Assembly (NCBI RefSeq): GCF_901933205.1
Contig: NC_044574.1
Location: 43,681,609-43,745,608 of the forward strand
DNA length: 64,000 bases
Source: Camarhynchus parvulus
Lineage: Eukaryota > Chordata > Aves > Passeriformes > Thraupidae
Reading direction: 5' to 3'
Both the position numbers and the translations under genes were made by a program. Below, piece after piece: positions 1 to 12,432 of this stretch (position 1 is the stretch's first letter; every line of letters begins with the position of its first letter). The notes under the pieces were generated by a model. It worked only from the letters and a program-made list of their open reading frames with translations, searched no databases and was not told the origin of the DNA.

Positions 1-3000
1 TTCAGGCACAATAGATATAAAAAGTAAGGCAAACTAGTATTTCTTTCCCAATTACCAAATAAAATTATCTTCTTTCTGTACTGGTTATGGTAAAGAAAAC
101 TACTTCTGATTCTGAAACCAGAGAATACAACCAATTGCACAGTGCAAGGAAGACTAGGTAAGAAAGGGCCTCTATTCCCAAAAGACAATTTTTTTAGCCC
201 TATTTATAAAACAATGAGGTTATAAATAAACTAGCAAGAAAAAAACAGGAATTTTAATTATATTTGAATAAATATTTGGCTTCTCCTTTGGCAAAAGGTC
301 TCCCAAGAATAAAAAGAACATTCACAGATACAAAGCAGTAGCTTGTGCAGTGGGTTACATTCTGAGTTTCTTAGTTTTCAGGCCTCTCTGAAAGATTGCT
401 TTCTCTTTGCCAGCCAGGCCTTTGATATGCTTATCATGCATTTAAAGCTATTTATGGATGGATATATAATCCTGTCTAAACCGATTAGAAAAAATTAAAT
501 CAATCCACCAGCATCTACTATATTAAATCATGTACTCATTAGGAAACATTTCTGGAACACCAAACCGACCCATTAACAATCTTAGTTGGGGGCAAAAAGG
601 CTGGGGTAGAATCCCAGACAAATTGTCTTTCTCTCATTTCTGTGAGAGAATTTAACAAGCAACTGTTTTCCAGCAGTTGACCGTGAAATGGATCATGTTT
701 TATTTATTCTGCACAAATGGCAAATCACAGCAAAGTGTAGCCTTGGGATTAATCAGTGGGCTTTTATCACTGGGGCACTGGTTGGACTTTGGTTCCTCTC
801 AGAGTGCCTACAAATCACTCTGATTAGATGCCTGTCTGAAACATACATCATTTGACTTTGCTAGCTGCAGGCATAACAACTGGAAGACTGTATAAAGGGG
901 ATGAGCTTCTACAGGGTGGGTCACTAAGGTTTGATATAAAGGGTGAAAATTAGTGTGTCTGAGAGAAGGCTAATGAATAACAGCCAGCAGTGCTGTGAAA
1001 GCCTAATCTAGAGACAAAAAATAGTTACAGAGCCTTGAAACATTGACCTGTCCCATTTCCTGGAAAAAAGGCCTGGCACATTTACAGCTGAGTGCTGGTG
1101 GTAGTGCTGGGGGTCTCACAAATTGCAGCTTTCCCATCTCCACTCAGCAGAAGAAAAATTACTACTATGGAGATGAATCAAAATTCAACACAAATGTTAC
1201 TGGAAAATTGATATTGGTTGAGATAATTTCTAAGTGATGTAAGGATACCAGCTCACTTCTGTATGGCAGGGAGGAGCACCTGGCCTAATGAATCTACCCT
1301 GGGGACATTTAAGCTTGCAGCTTCAGTCATATGTTAGTGACTTGGTCTTTCTGGGAATGTAGGCAGAAGAGGACATTAACATGTACCAATCCCAAAAAGA
1401 ATATATGTATTTTCTGGTCCTATTAAAATCTGCCCAAATTTGGCTCAATTCAAACACATGAAACATTCTGTGTCAGAGACACTGAAGCTCTATCACAGAA
1501 TTTAGGTTTTTCTACATTCCAGTTACATTGTACATCTCTCTCTCCACTAAGATAATATGGGAAGTTCAAATCTCAGTTGCTTCATTTTCCAGTTCCCAGA
1601 TCCAGAAGCATCTCTCGCTACCTGCAGAATAGATATCTCTGCTGGGGTGCTGTGCAGCTCTCCATGACGACTCTTCACACAGAGTAGTGATTTACTGCTG
1701 CTACTGTCAGCAAAAGCAATACGAGTTGCAATCTGATAGTAACTGCATCAACACAAAATAACAAAGGTTGTAAATCTAGCCCTGAAGCTTTGGATTCAAA
1801 CACTACATAGCAGGCCATGTCTCAAAATGGTTTATTGAAATAGTATGTACTTAATTATTTGAAATGTGCTTCATTTGATTGCTACATGATACACAAAATT
1901 GCTGAGTCCATTTCTGGCATTTGGGTTTCCTGACTTGGCTGTATATGTTTTTCCTGCTTACACATACAGATCCTATACTGTGTATGAATTAAAAAAAAAA
2001 TACCTTGGGCTCAGTCTGGATATTAGGTATATATTAATGTAAACCATTTTCATGTGGAAAAGTAACTATTGCAGCAATATTACTTATTACCTCCTGCATG
2101 AACATGATAGATGTGCTTTCTGTTCCCTTTGCATATTACTCATTTGATTCCTTTAGCCTCTTGTCAATACCCATATTCACAGCAGCTGCTTCTGTTCACT
2201 GAGCAGAAAGGAAAAGTATTTTCTTTGAAGATGATGTGAACACTGTTTAATGAATCATTCAGCAAGTACTACTGCAGCTCAGTCATCCTACAGGCCATAT
2301 TAGACTCAGGACTTTTGAATCTATAGCCAAAATAAGCCTTAGTATAGAATGTCTTCTGTAGTTAAGATAAGCAGTAGCTTGCAAAGTATTAAGGGAAAAT
2401 CCTATACTCTGATCTGAGGTATATTATAATAGGATCTACTTAATATTCAATAGAGTGCTTTCAACACACTTTCATTTTAAATACAATTAATGCATTGCAA
2501 TCTCATATTTATCTCTCTGGAGAGCCTAAGAATATTTTCTCCATTGTACTGTAAATGGAAAAGAATCCTTCGGTGTCCTGACACATTCCTTTGGAGATTT
2601 TCAGTGCTTTAAATCAAAGCACCAAAACAAGAGTTTATTGTAGCAACCCAGAGGGAGGCATCATCTCCAATATCCTGATTCTCTGCAGCTGCTCATTCAG
2701 CATGGATGCAAGCTGGTTATTAACACTAACAAATGTGGACTTCCTTTGGAAGACAGGCTATCTATATGTCCACACTGCATATTCTTTGCATGTAAGAGGT
2801 ACCCATAAAAATTTAGGAGAATTTATATCCAGATGCTTACCTACTCATATAGTCTCAAATTTTATACTTATAAAGTTTTCATTACAGGGAAAGAAAGTAT
2901 GAAAGGTGAAAAAAGGCCATCAAGTTGAAGAGTCAAGGGTTCAGAACAGGCAATAACAGAAGTCTTAATTGAATTCCCCTGTACATACAGGTTATATGAT

Positions 3001-3237
3001 ATTGTTATCAATTATTTGTATAGAGTTTTTCAATTGGACTCCTGTCTCATTTGCACTTGGGATAGATAGATTTCAGGGAGTGAGTTGTTACAACCCCTTG
3101 GGTACTTTTACCCTAATTTTGGCGCTTGGCCTTATTATTTACCCAACAGTCTTTCCTATGCTGGCTATAGAGTAGCTAATTTTCTCTTGTTTTTTTTCTA
3201 CAGTATTCTCCCCTAAACACCTCAGCTACTCCAGTCA
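1..3237. other. Unique non-coding DNA
   Basis: AT-rich sequence with no recognised repeat apart from the candidate block at 590-905. The longest frame, 2591-2902 plus (103 codons), has no recognisable domain. The frame at 2969-3175 is hydrophobic, as AT-rich chance frames often are. A GATA triplet repeat at about 3060 is trivial. No exon could be supported. Confidence 0.75.
590..905. promoter_or_regulatory. Candidate conserved non-coding block
   Basis: This stretch is of mixed composition without simple repeats, stops every frame quickly, and is dense in ordered motifs. It contains GGATTAATCAGTGG (a paired-type/OTX-like GGATTA core) at 748 and TGGACTTTG (783-791), which is exactly the complement of the HNF4-type CAAAGTCCA. 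Its texture is that of a cis-regulatory block, but sequence conservation cannot be seen from one genome. Treat it as a hypothesis. Confidence 0.22.
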
Positions 3238-3300
3238 ATTTTGTTACTGTCCCCATTTTTCAGACAAAGCAACCAAAGTACAGCAGCAGAAGCGAAAACT
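3238..3300 (-). mobile_element. Possible ancient MIR SINE core fragment
   Basis: The stretch TACTGTCCCCATTTTTCAGA, followed by a decayed GAGGAAACTGAGGCNCAG-like segment (ACAAAGCAACCAAAGTACAG), resembles the antisense core of amniote-wide MIR SINEs. The best match is about 3244-3286. Only a few dozen bases match and the flanks are unrecognisable, so this may be chance similarity. Confidence 0.38.
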
Positions 3301-4959
3301 GCAAGAATTTATATCCTAAATTGATAACACAAACTTTTATTTATCTGCTTATATAGCCTTTTAAAAAACTTTGTATTTCAAAGCAAAGCTCCAGTAGACA
3401 TGAGCTGTGGTTGTGAGAACTCAGCACTTTTATAGCACTGAGTTAGGTTTGTAGAAAGTAAGATCTAAAATAAGTGACAACTTATAAAAATTTAAGAAAT
3501 TTCCCAAATTATTTTGTGGCAGATGCAGGAAAAACTATAAGGGATAAGAATGCCATTTATTTGCTTTTTCCATGACATCATTCTCCTAAAAAACCCTTCA
3601 TTCTTTCACCACACACCTCATTTTGCAACAGTGAATTATACCATTTTTATTCTATGTATTTAATGAGGCTAGAGCCTATCTGGAGGAAAAAAACATGTAA
3701 TAAAATAGTGCATTATGGTGTTTATGCACATGAATATCAATTTAAGATTGCAGAGAATACCAACTGCAGTACTTCTTAACTTTTGGCTTCCTAAGTTTTA
3801 CAACATATACCATTGGTTTAATGTATGAAATCACAGTAAAAGTGCCTAGGGTATTAATATACATTTCTTTATATAGAACAATACTTAATAGTGAGAGCTC
3901 TAGATATAGTTTAGTACAAGCTTCTGCTCCTTAAATTAATGATGTCACAGAGGTAGCAGGCCATTATTTCTCAGGAGACCAAGTTGTAAGTGTGTTTAGA
4001 AGACCTTTAAAGTAGATTTCATAACCATTTACTAGAGGATGCTAAAATTGAGAACTCTCCAGCATTTTTCACATGTCTCAGGTTTCAGGAGGAATATACT
4101 CTAATTTATTGCTTCCTTCTGTACTTTTTAATCTTTCTTTCACACTTGGCATATGTGTAAGGGGAAATTGCAGGAGAAGTTCTGATCAATCAGTGTAATC
4201 CTGGGACTGCACATATTCAGGGACATTGGAGCAGACTGAGTTAATGATAATTGCACCTTGAGTAGTGCATCTTTCACAAAATGAAAAATATTAGATCTTC
4301 CTATGGAAGACAGAATCACAGAATTTGCCAGCAATACTACCTGTAAAGAATCAAACATTCTATTTATTTTACAAAAATTAAGAAATCCAACGTAGGAAAA
4401 CAGAGAGGCATGTTTTAGTGTACCCAGACTTAGTTATTTTGGGATTTCATCAGAGATGACATAAGGTACCCTTGCTTTTCATCCAAGTGATTTACTTCTG
4501 TTTCCAAAGTAGCACTACATCTTAGACCGTGGAAGAAAACCTAGACAGCAATAACAAAACATCTTGCAGAAGAATTCCTTTGAGAGGGAGAGAGAGAGAG
4601 AAAGAAAGCAAAAGGGAGCAAGGCTTGTCCGTACTTCTGATAAAACATATCAGAATTAATTCAAAATTTCTGCAGTTTATTCATTGCTGTTCAGGATAGA
4701 TTTATCAAGAGTATAGGCATTCTTAGCTCTTGCAAAAAAATGACTTTTCAGGTACATATCTATGCTGAATGAAGAATATGGATGGTGCCATATTTTAACT
4801 CTGGTACTCCAAAAAACATATTAGATTATCACAACTTAACTGAAATCAGAACAAACAGGATATTTGATGAATTGTTAGAACATAATTCAAATGCTTCTGT
4901 TCAGAAAAGCGTAGAACTTCACGTAATGAGACGCATGAGTTTTCAAGTAAAACCATACA
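3301..4959. other. Unique non-coding DNA with one GA tract
   Basis: Short frames only (72 codons minus at 4140-4358; 77 codons plus at 4782-5015), none recognisable. The GA-rich microsatellite at 4582 is the sole feature. Confidence 0.75.
4582..4619. repeat. GA-rich microsatellite
   Basis: This is a purine-only tract with a (GA)n core at about 4588-4600 extended by AAAG and AAAAGGGAG units. It is a simple sequence, possibly length-variable. It is broken by a single C at 4609. Confidence 0.9.
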
Positions 4960-6200
4960 TCTCACACAGAAAACAATCCACCTCTACTTCCACGTACATA
5001 AAACATCCATCTTAGCAGCTGGAGAATGCTGCCAGGCAGTGATGTGGGCCATAAGGAGCTTAGCAGTTGCATTCCTTTCCTGCCTCTCCCTGCAAATACT
5101 CTTGGACCCAGATAAGCAGAGGAAAACAGGCAGATTGTAAGACAAGCCATGGGGCAGTAAGTTATTTCTGATGTAGAAGTATGTCTTTAACAAATGGAAA
5201 CTAGTGGTATGATACTCGATACAACTTTATTTTCCTTTCTAAGTTATGGAAGCATCCAAAGTAGGATTACAAAAAAAATCACAAGAATGTGATAGTAGCC
5301 CTTATCCCAATGAACAGCAATGGGGAAATTACCCATTCCACTCAAAGGCACTGAGATACTCCACCATGCATTACTATGTTCCCTGAAACCTGTAGTCTGC
5401 AGATTTGTGTATTTTAGATGGAGACACAATCCCAAACTCAGCAGGGGCACTGTCTCTTGCAGAGACAAAATGCAGCCCACCAGGCCCCCTATTGAGGCAA
5501 AAGCTTCCTGCTTACTTAAAGTTATCTGGCTGCTCTGTGCAAGGGCTGTTCCTACTCCACATCAGCTTGCTTCCAGCACCCTCAGGAGCTGGCTGAAGCA
5601 GGAAGGGCTGCCTGGCTTGGAGTGCCTGATCAGTACAAGTTGCTCCTGCCCCAGCAGCAGCGGCTCCCACAGCTCCCCTTGCAGAGCCACTGCCTGCCAG
5701 GGGACAGGGGTAGAATGAAGCTTTTCAGGATAGAAGAACGGTGGCCTGGTGTAGAGCTCCCATGCCCCATTTGAAATGCTACTTCCAGCCAAGTTCAGCT
5801 GGCCCTGAGTCTCCCTGTCCCTCCAGATGGTGATTATTGCCCACGCGTTGGTCTCGAGCCATAAGGCAGCACGATCAAGGCAGGCCTGTAGCGAGATGTT
5901 GGCAGTGGAAAAGAAGCAGAGCCAATCATTGCTCAGAAGGAGCAGACAGCTGAGAGAGCAGCATGAAGCTGTGCTCCATGGTCTGAGCAGTGCTGCCCGT
6001 ACAATTAAACAGCTTCCAACAAATCTGAGCTCTGCTCAACTGACTGCAGAAAGCAGACAAAAAGTATCCTCCCCAGGACTAACTGCTCTGTTCTGCTACA
6101 ACAATGCAGAAATTGGCTCTACCTTAGGGGTTGTTCCACCACTGAAACCTGCTCACCATTATAAAGCACAGCAGAAGACTTCACAGTAGTTTTTACTCAA
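4960..6200. other. GC-richer block of unknown origin
   Basis: Base composition rises noticeably here compared with both flanks, especially at 5430-5830, and overlapping open frames appear on both strands: 132 codons plus at 5320-5718, 120 codons plus at 5827-6189, and 76-78 codons minus. The 5827-6189 frame is rich in Ser, Gln, Leu and Ala (RRSRQLREQHEAVLHGL) but matches nothing I know. CpGs cluster at about 5839-5875 (CCCACGCGTTGGTCTCGAGC). It could be an old, eroded retroelement or LTR, a decayed pseudogene, or simply a compositional island. No CR1 landmark was found in it. Confidence 0.55.
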
Positions 6201-6955
6201 AATCTAACCCACCTGGAAATGTGCTTATTAATAGAATGACCCTCCATGGATAGCTATAATGTGTAAAAAGAACTGATCATGGTCAGACACTGGACTGGCA
6301 TGGACAAGACTAAGGAGTAAGTGAAGCATTGTCAGTGTGGCTAATGTCCATATCACAGGAAAGGCAGGCAGCCATGCAGGTTTAAAAACAAAGGTTTGTA
6401 AGTACTCTGATCACAGCCCAGAGGACTTCATCCATCTCCCACAAACACAGTTTCCACTTCAACGCTTCCCAGTTCCATTGTTCAGGTAGAATACCATTGA
6501 CATCATGACTCTGTTCAAGACATTTCTTATTAATCCATTTAATTTTAAATTAAGTGCAGGGCCAAAAACTAGAATTCAACCTATAACTAAATAGATAGGC
6601 ATTAAGAAAGAAACTAATCCAGACTGGATTTTTTTTAAAGTTTGCATCATAGAAAAAGTGCACAGCATTTTGCACTTAGTGTATCTTCAGCCAAGTACTG
6701 ATCTCAAGTACTGTGGGTAACTTGCAGCGCTTACTGCTTGTTCTGGATGTAAAAAAAAAGTAATATTTTCTCCATCATTGCCATTTTACTCCACATTGCA
6801 TCAAAACTGCTGCTCGTGGTGTGGCAAAGAACCAGGAGAGAAGAGACAGATGATGGTGGCTGTGAAGGCTGACAGCAGGTGACAACTGAGAGAAAAAAAC
6901 AGAGCTATGTTACCCTACCAAGACATTAAATGCCACAAGACATGAAGGTCCACCG

Positions 6956-6977
6956 AAATAAAAAAAAAAAGAAAAAA
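6956..6977. repeat. A-rich tract
   Basis: AAATAAAAAAAAAAAGAAAAAA-type simple sequence followed by CTCCCCC. The surrounding 6890-7020 is broadly A-rich. Confidence 0.9.
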
Positions 6978-8068
6978 CTCCCCCAAAGCATGAAAATTAG
7001 TGAAAAAGAGAAAAAAGAAAAGTGTGACTAATCAAAAAGACACTAAGAATGGCCAAGATAAATTCTAGCAAAACAAAAGTGGTTTAATTTAATATCTGAA
7101 TTCTTAAATCGGAAGTAATTTTGAGTACTGATGAAGTGAGTACATTAATACTGTATGCACTCCATGCCTTTGATTATCAGGACATTTTTAACCACACACA
7201 AAATTTTAGACTACCATTTGCCTCTGTTTAAAGAATTAGGATTGGATTCCCATCCGTGTTCAAAGTTTTTTCAGATCTGACTGTCATACAGGGGAAAAAA
7301 TCAAACTTCCTAATATCTATACTTCCTTTATTATACAACTTATGCCCTTTCCTCAGAAAACAAGACAAAGAGCTGCTGATAAGCCCTACCTTCCTGTGTC
7401 AGGTATATCTGAAGTTGTCGGGTGTTCTATTAAGGACTGCATCAGCTAACAGCACCACGCCACCTGCCATCAATCACCAGAAAACAGTTTACAGAGCAAG
7501 GATGGCTTAGACATTTTAAAAGTGACTAGAATATTTTCCAACCTTTATTGTATTTTATGCCACAATAAGAGTCTTGCTGTACTTTGTATCTAAAAAAAGA
7601 TAAGCATCTCAAATAAAGTTCACTTACTCTAGGAAGCCCCTGGTGGGGCCATAAACTGAGTGGTGACCACTGAATACACAGCGCCTTATCTGATGCATTA
7701 TGATCAGTACGTGATGCAGTATGATTCAACAGAAGCTTTTCTCACTGCAAGATACAGTATCTGTTTCTATGGAATCAGATTCCAGTCTGTGCAGACTTCA
7801 TTTCAAAATACAGTTAGTGCTTTTCTGAATAAACAGGTTTGAATTAGGTCCGTAACTCAGCCTTTATAAATTTAACTATAGCACATAATAGGATTATTTA
7901 CCACTTTTGTAAAGTGACAAGTGTCTGCTACACAATATTTGAGGAATTATACAGTTTGAATGCCTTCAGTTAAAAGCAAGCCTCCAGCCTCCATATTTTT
8001 ATAAGATCAAAGCTAATATTTCTGTTTATCCCCCATTCAGATAGATGATGTCAAATCTCAGCCAGAGG

Positions 8069-8080
8069 TTTTTTTTTTTT
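8069..8080. repeat. T12 homopolymer
   Basis: Twelve T residues between CAGAGG and GCATTC. No associated element. Confidence 0.95.
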
Positions 8081-8870
8081 GCATTCAGACTTCAGCAGCC
8101 ACTGATTATCACCTATCACAGACAGAACTGCTGGAAGCTGCTTGGAAAAATCCTCATGTAGCTTTCGTTCCCTGTGCCTTCTTCAAAATGCTGTGAAGGA
8201 TGCCAAGGTAACTCCCAACCCAGAAGGGAGCTAGGCCAAGGCTGCCCCACAACCTCCAATTCTCATAGCTGTGATGGAGTTATTCTGCAACAATTCAAAC
8301 ACCATAAATCTGTATTTGTTTCTGCAAGGATTCTCTGCAAGTACAAATCAAAGATGTGAAGCAAGTTAAGTCTGACCCTATATTTGCCTTTGAATTACCA
8401 CCCTTTGCTCCCCCATAGATTCTAGAAACACAGTACTCCAGTTGGAGGGACTAATAAAGGATGGGGAGAAGGGCAGGTGCTGGAATGAAGTACCTTTTCA
8501 TCTCTATACTCCATGCAGAAGGGTATCATCTTTTTTCCTTGTACAAGTCTAAGGAGAGGTGGCAGCATTCCGTGTCAGGTAAATTTTAGCTGAACAAATC
8601 TCCCATAAGGGTGGAAATGATCCCTTAGCCCGCTGAGACTAGACTCCCACAACCATGGGCAAGAGTACTATAGATATCTTATTCACAACATCTGTTCCAG
8701 ACAACACCATAAATCATGTATTTCACACACATAAAAACACCCCCACAGAAATTTAATATGCAAAAGGAACAGAGTAGAAGAGACTAAGGTCCATGAAATG
8801 GAACTAGAGTATTTAGATAACACTTGGAGTAAATCTGTGAAAGCTCATGACTTATATTACAGAGCACTGC

Positions 8871-8940
8871 AAAAACCAAATCAAACAGCTAAAAAACCCA
8901 AACAAAAAAAAAAATCCACAAAAATCAAACAACAAACAGC
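8871..8940. repeat. A-rich low-complexity tract with C interruptions
   Basis: This is a run of A-rich text with scattered C (AAACCCAAACAAAAAAAAAA type). It is one of several A/C-biased tracts on this strand. No adjoining retroelement body was recognised that would make it a poly-A tail. Confidence 0.85.
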
Positions 8941-9480
8941 TGTACCATTTTCAGAGCAAATTTCCTGCCGAGTCCAAATAAGACAATGACAATCTAAGCA
9001 GAAACACACCAATCAGGTAGTAATTTGGTGTCACAGGGAGCAGCCATATACCCTGATTTCAGCTCCTCTCTAGCTGAAACCATTCTAGTTGACTCAGGGT
9101 ACAACAAAAACAAACCTCAAGACAGGCACTCGCTGCATCAGCCCCGTGCCTCACTGAGAAAGGGGCAGGAGAAATCCCTCCTGACCCACAGAAGAACATC
9201 AAGAGCCCCTGGTTCCCTGATGCACAGGGATAATAAAACATAAATCCTCAAAATTATTCCAGTTATTCAGATTCCTTTCACAGAAGATAACCCTTTGATC
9301 CAGGATAATGACCTCTCTTTTCCAAAGGAAAACAAACAAACAAAGTCAGATAAACAGGGACCCATAATAAATTTCTTGTGTCAGAAACGTTCTCTTCTGG
9401 TTATACAATTATATTTCCATAAGATGATCAAGACTCATTTAAAATATTTGCCTTCATAGCACTGAGTGGAAATGTTGATT

Positions 9481-10154
9481 TACTGGAGGGTAGGAATGGA
9501 TCTGGAAGGACTGGATCTGTGCCCCAAGGCCAAATGCATGAGGTTCAACAAAGTGCAGTGCCAGGTCCTGCCCTTGGGTCACAACCATCCCCAAGAACCC
9601 TGGCTTTAATCAGGAATGGTGTGGCCAACAGGACCAGGGGCATGATTGTCCCTCTGTACTTGTCAGTGGCGAGGCTGCACCTCAAATCCTGTGTCCAGTT
9701 CTGGGCCCCTCACTTTAAAAAGGACATTGAGGTGCTGGAGCATGTCCAGAGAAGGGCAATGGAGCTGGTGAAGGGTCTGGAGCACAAGCCTTGTGAGGAG
9801 CAGCTGGGGGTGTTTAGCCTGGAGAAAAGAAAGTTCAGGGGTGACCTTATTGCTCTCTACAACCACCTGAAAGGAGGCTTTAGCCAGGTCAGGGTTGGCC
9901 TCTTCTCCCAGGATGAGAGGAAATGGCCTCAAGCTGCACCAGGAAGAATGCTGGACATTAGGAAGAATTCCTTCACTGAAAGGGGTGCTCAGGTTTTGAA
10001 GCGGGCTGCCCAGGGAAGTGGTGGAATTACCACGCATGCAAGTGGTGTAAAAGGTGCGATGTGACACTTGGGGACACAGTTTGTTGGTGCCAAATTAATG
10101 GTTGGACTTCATGATCCTAGAAGTCTTTTCCAAACTTAAGAATTCTGTTATTCA
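9481..10154 (+). mobile_element. CR1 LINE fragment, 3' end, plus strand
   Basis: This is a 5'-truncated non-LTR retrotransposon of the CR1 family, a dead remnant of the reverse-transcriptase ORF and the 3' UTR. A 181-codon open frame at 9519-10064 reads through it and shows the typical C-terminal CR1 protein pattern: [20 protein letters not shown], then [25 protein letters not shown] and [11 protein letters not shown]. Downstream is the CR1 3' end (about 10100-10154), with a GTTGGACTTCATGATCC-like stretch and a terminal ATTCTGTTATTC-like tail. Compared with typical CR1 sequence, a segment seems to be missing near 9593-9601, where text normally upstream of the GTGGCCAA block is abruptly joined. 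The open frame is residual and not evidence of an active gene. The family call is from memory of CR1 consensus text; the subfamily is not assigned. Confidence 0.93.
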
Positions 10155-11864
10155 GAAGGCCAGGTCTCAAGTGTCTCCAAGTTTTGCTTTTTCAATAGTT
10201 TGCAGGAGTTTGGACAGAATCATTATAATAATTTTTATCATTACTAGCAAATATTTTATCAAATATCTTGGAACTTGAAATATATCTCAAATCTATTTTC
10301 AAAAGTGCAGGGAAACAGCAAAATGGACTACTGAAAGTTAGACAAAATTAATTCCTTCCTAGGGCTTTGGTGGTAAACTAACCCTGAGATTACCAAGTCT
10401 TATGATGAAACTGTCATTACAGCTCCCTACACACATAAAATATTCTCTGTAAAAAACCCCCAAGATTCTAAAAATTAGTTACGTACTTGTAGACAGAACA
10501 AAAAGTATAAATGTCACTTCATATAGTCATTTTAGCACAGAATATGGTGTACTGATTTTAATGTCTTGAAATATGCAAAGTAAATGGATTTTTTCTAACT
10601 ATATATCACAGACATGCAAGATATGTAACAGCTGTACAAATCAATGAAATGTCAGCTAAGATCTGATCTGTGTTCAGTGAAGTTTGTGACAAATATTAAA
10701 ATAATGGTACTCCTGCCTTTATACATTGCATTAGGCAGATATGTGGTATAATTTTGGTATAATTTAATGTACAGAATTAAAATGTGAAAAATTACCCACA
10801 GTGATGCTGCTGCTGAAAAGATGAGCCTTTACTTTCCCTGCCTACTTGATCCCACTGCCTGCTTATCACTGGCAACAGTTTGTTTATTTGGGCATGCCAT
10901 CATCTAGATTCAAAAACTGAACTGACAAAAAAAAGGAGCAGTTCTGAAGGGGAGAAAAATAAAATAAATCCAACCCAAATCAATAACAAATCCATTAGGT
11001 TTTGTTTAAATGAGCTCCCTGACCCTAGGTGCTATTACCAGGACACATAGGGCAGTAAAAGATCACCATCTCTCAGTACCTGTGTGAACTTGAAATACCT
11101 TAAACAGATCATAGAAGTCACACTCACTCTGGTGTGTGGAATGAAAATGTTTATTGGTGTAACTTGGACAATTTATAACACTGTTACAGAATCCAAGTTC
11201 CCCACCATTTTATCCAGATAAGAATATGTAACATGTTTGATAATACTTATACAAGGAAACAGAAAAAGCTATACTAACTGCAGGGTCTTGCATTATTTAA
11301 GTTCCTTCCTTCACTAGTATCAGGGTCAGCATCTTAAGAAAAAATCCTACATTCATCACTCAGAGTAGTAGAAGCTGCACTTAGTCTTATTTTCAGATTA
11401 TACAGTAAAGCATTTAAGAAAACAAAAAAGATCCTCTATGAAATCCTGCCCATTAATCCAGTCTCTTGTAAAATGTTCTATGTTCTCCACTTGCATCTCT
11501 CATTCTTGCTAAAAGCACGGTAGCTGAGAATACACCCTAGTCAGCGTTAAACAGCTAGGTACTCTTAAATGTTAACTGTACATGGTACCATAAAATTACA
11601 AATGGTCAAAGATCCTGTGTTTTGGCCAGAAGGAAGGAAAATGATACAAATGTTAATAAGAGATTTTTTAAGGTCATACTTGTAAAATTATCCCAGTGCA
11701 AAGAAAATGCGGTTAATATTCTTACCTAATGCCCCATTCCCTCATCTCCCTGCTACTTCAGTTGTGAGATCTTGGCCAATTTTTGAACTTAACTATTTGT
11801 GAAGCTTTTTGTGGGCTCTTTTCTCTCCTCATATTGCTTTTTAAAGGAAGTAAAATATACTTAA
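10155..11864. other. Unique non-coding DNA
   Basis: AT-rich sequence after the CR1 3' end with no listed frame of 60 codons or more on either strand, no simple repeat of note and no recognised element. Confidence 0.75.
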
Positions 11865-12330
11865 ATTAACCCGTGTTGCAACTGCAGCTGAGTCAGTCAA
11901 ATTACATCAGGGATCAATTTGCCTATGTCTAACCGTGCTCTGAACAGAGATCTCCGGTCTGCTCAGATAAACTTTTGCAGACTTGCTTTGTGTTTGAGTT
12001 TTTTTAGGTGAAACAGTACATGCATTTAGGTGTCAAGGTCCATAGGCAGCTGGAACCATCCAAATATAAAGTAGATCTAAAGGGTTTAGGGGTAGGACAC
12101 TCGTAGTTTTCAAATGCAGAGCTCCCTTGGCTACGGAAATCAGAGCTCACTCACCAAGGGAAACACAAGACCTTCCCTCTGTGAAAGCTCTTCTGCAGTG
12201 ACATTATATTATGGGCTGACGTCAACTCCCCTGAGGTAAACAATCAGAAAGATTTCAGAACCTCTAATAATTAAGCAAACAAGAGGCAAGCAATGATCCA
12301 AGTACGCCAGCTGTGAAAATACAAGAGAAA
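11865..12330. promoter_or_regulatory. Candidate regulatory block with perfect CRE and AP-1 site
   Basis: A perfect palindromic CRE, TGACGTCA, lies at 12217-12224. It is bound by CREB/ATF factors and keeps its CpG in a CpG-poor region. An AP-1 site TGAGTCA lies at 11889-11895, within GCTGAGTCA, which also fits a Maf half-site. Other intact CpGs occur nearby (AACCGTGC, CTCCGGTC). One such 8-mer is expected about once per 64 kb by chance at equal base frequencies, and less often with CpG depletion, so this is suggestive only. Confidence 0.28.
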
Positions 12331-12352
12331 GATGGAGACCAGAGGTTTTCAG

Positions 12353-12432
12353 GTCTATAGAAAATATATATATTATAAAATTATAAAATAAAATATATTA
12401 TTATAAAATATATATTATCTGTCTATAGAAAA
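12353..12432. repeat. AT-rich tract bracketed by 12-bp direct repeats
   Basis: GTCTATAGAAAA occurs at 12353-12364 and again at 12421-12432. Between them is an almost pure A/T segment of TATATATTATAAAATTATAA type. The arrangement could be a slippage expansion between short repeats, or a small AT-rich insertion that duplicated its target. The interior resembles no known element. Confidence 0.8.

Larger units (their letters stand above)
6201..9480. other. Unique non-coding DNA with A-rich and T-rich tracts
   Basis: Contains the simple tracts at 6956, 8069 and 8871 and an (AAAC)n of about four units at 9329-9344. Frames do not exceed 84 codons (7256-7510) and none is recognisable. The last part leads into the CR1 at 9481. 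Confidence 0.72.

Noticed and set aside
1560..1580. GTTCAAATCTCA, tRNA T-loop-like
   Set aside because: No acceptor stem, D-arm or anticodon arm can be placed around it. No tRNA was found anywhere in the window.
8424..8500. ACACAGTACTCCAG followed by GGAGGGACTAATAAAGG, resembling antisense CR1
   Set aside because: Only about 14 contiguous bases match and the neighbouring landmarks expected in CR1 are absent; likely coincidence.
9663..10067. 134-codon minus frame
   Set aside because: Antisense shadow of the CR1 polymerase remnant.
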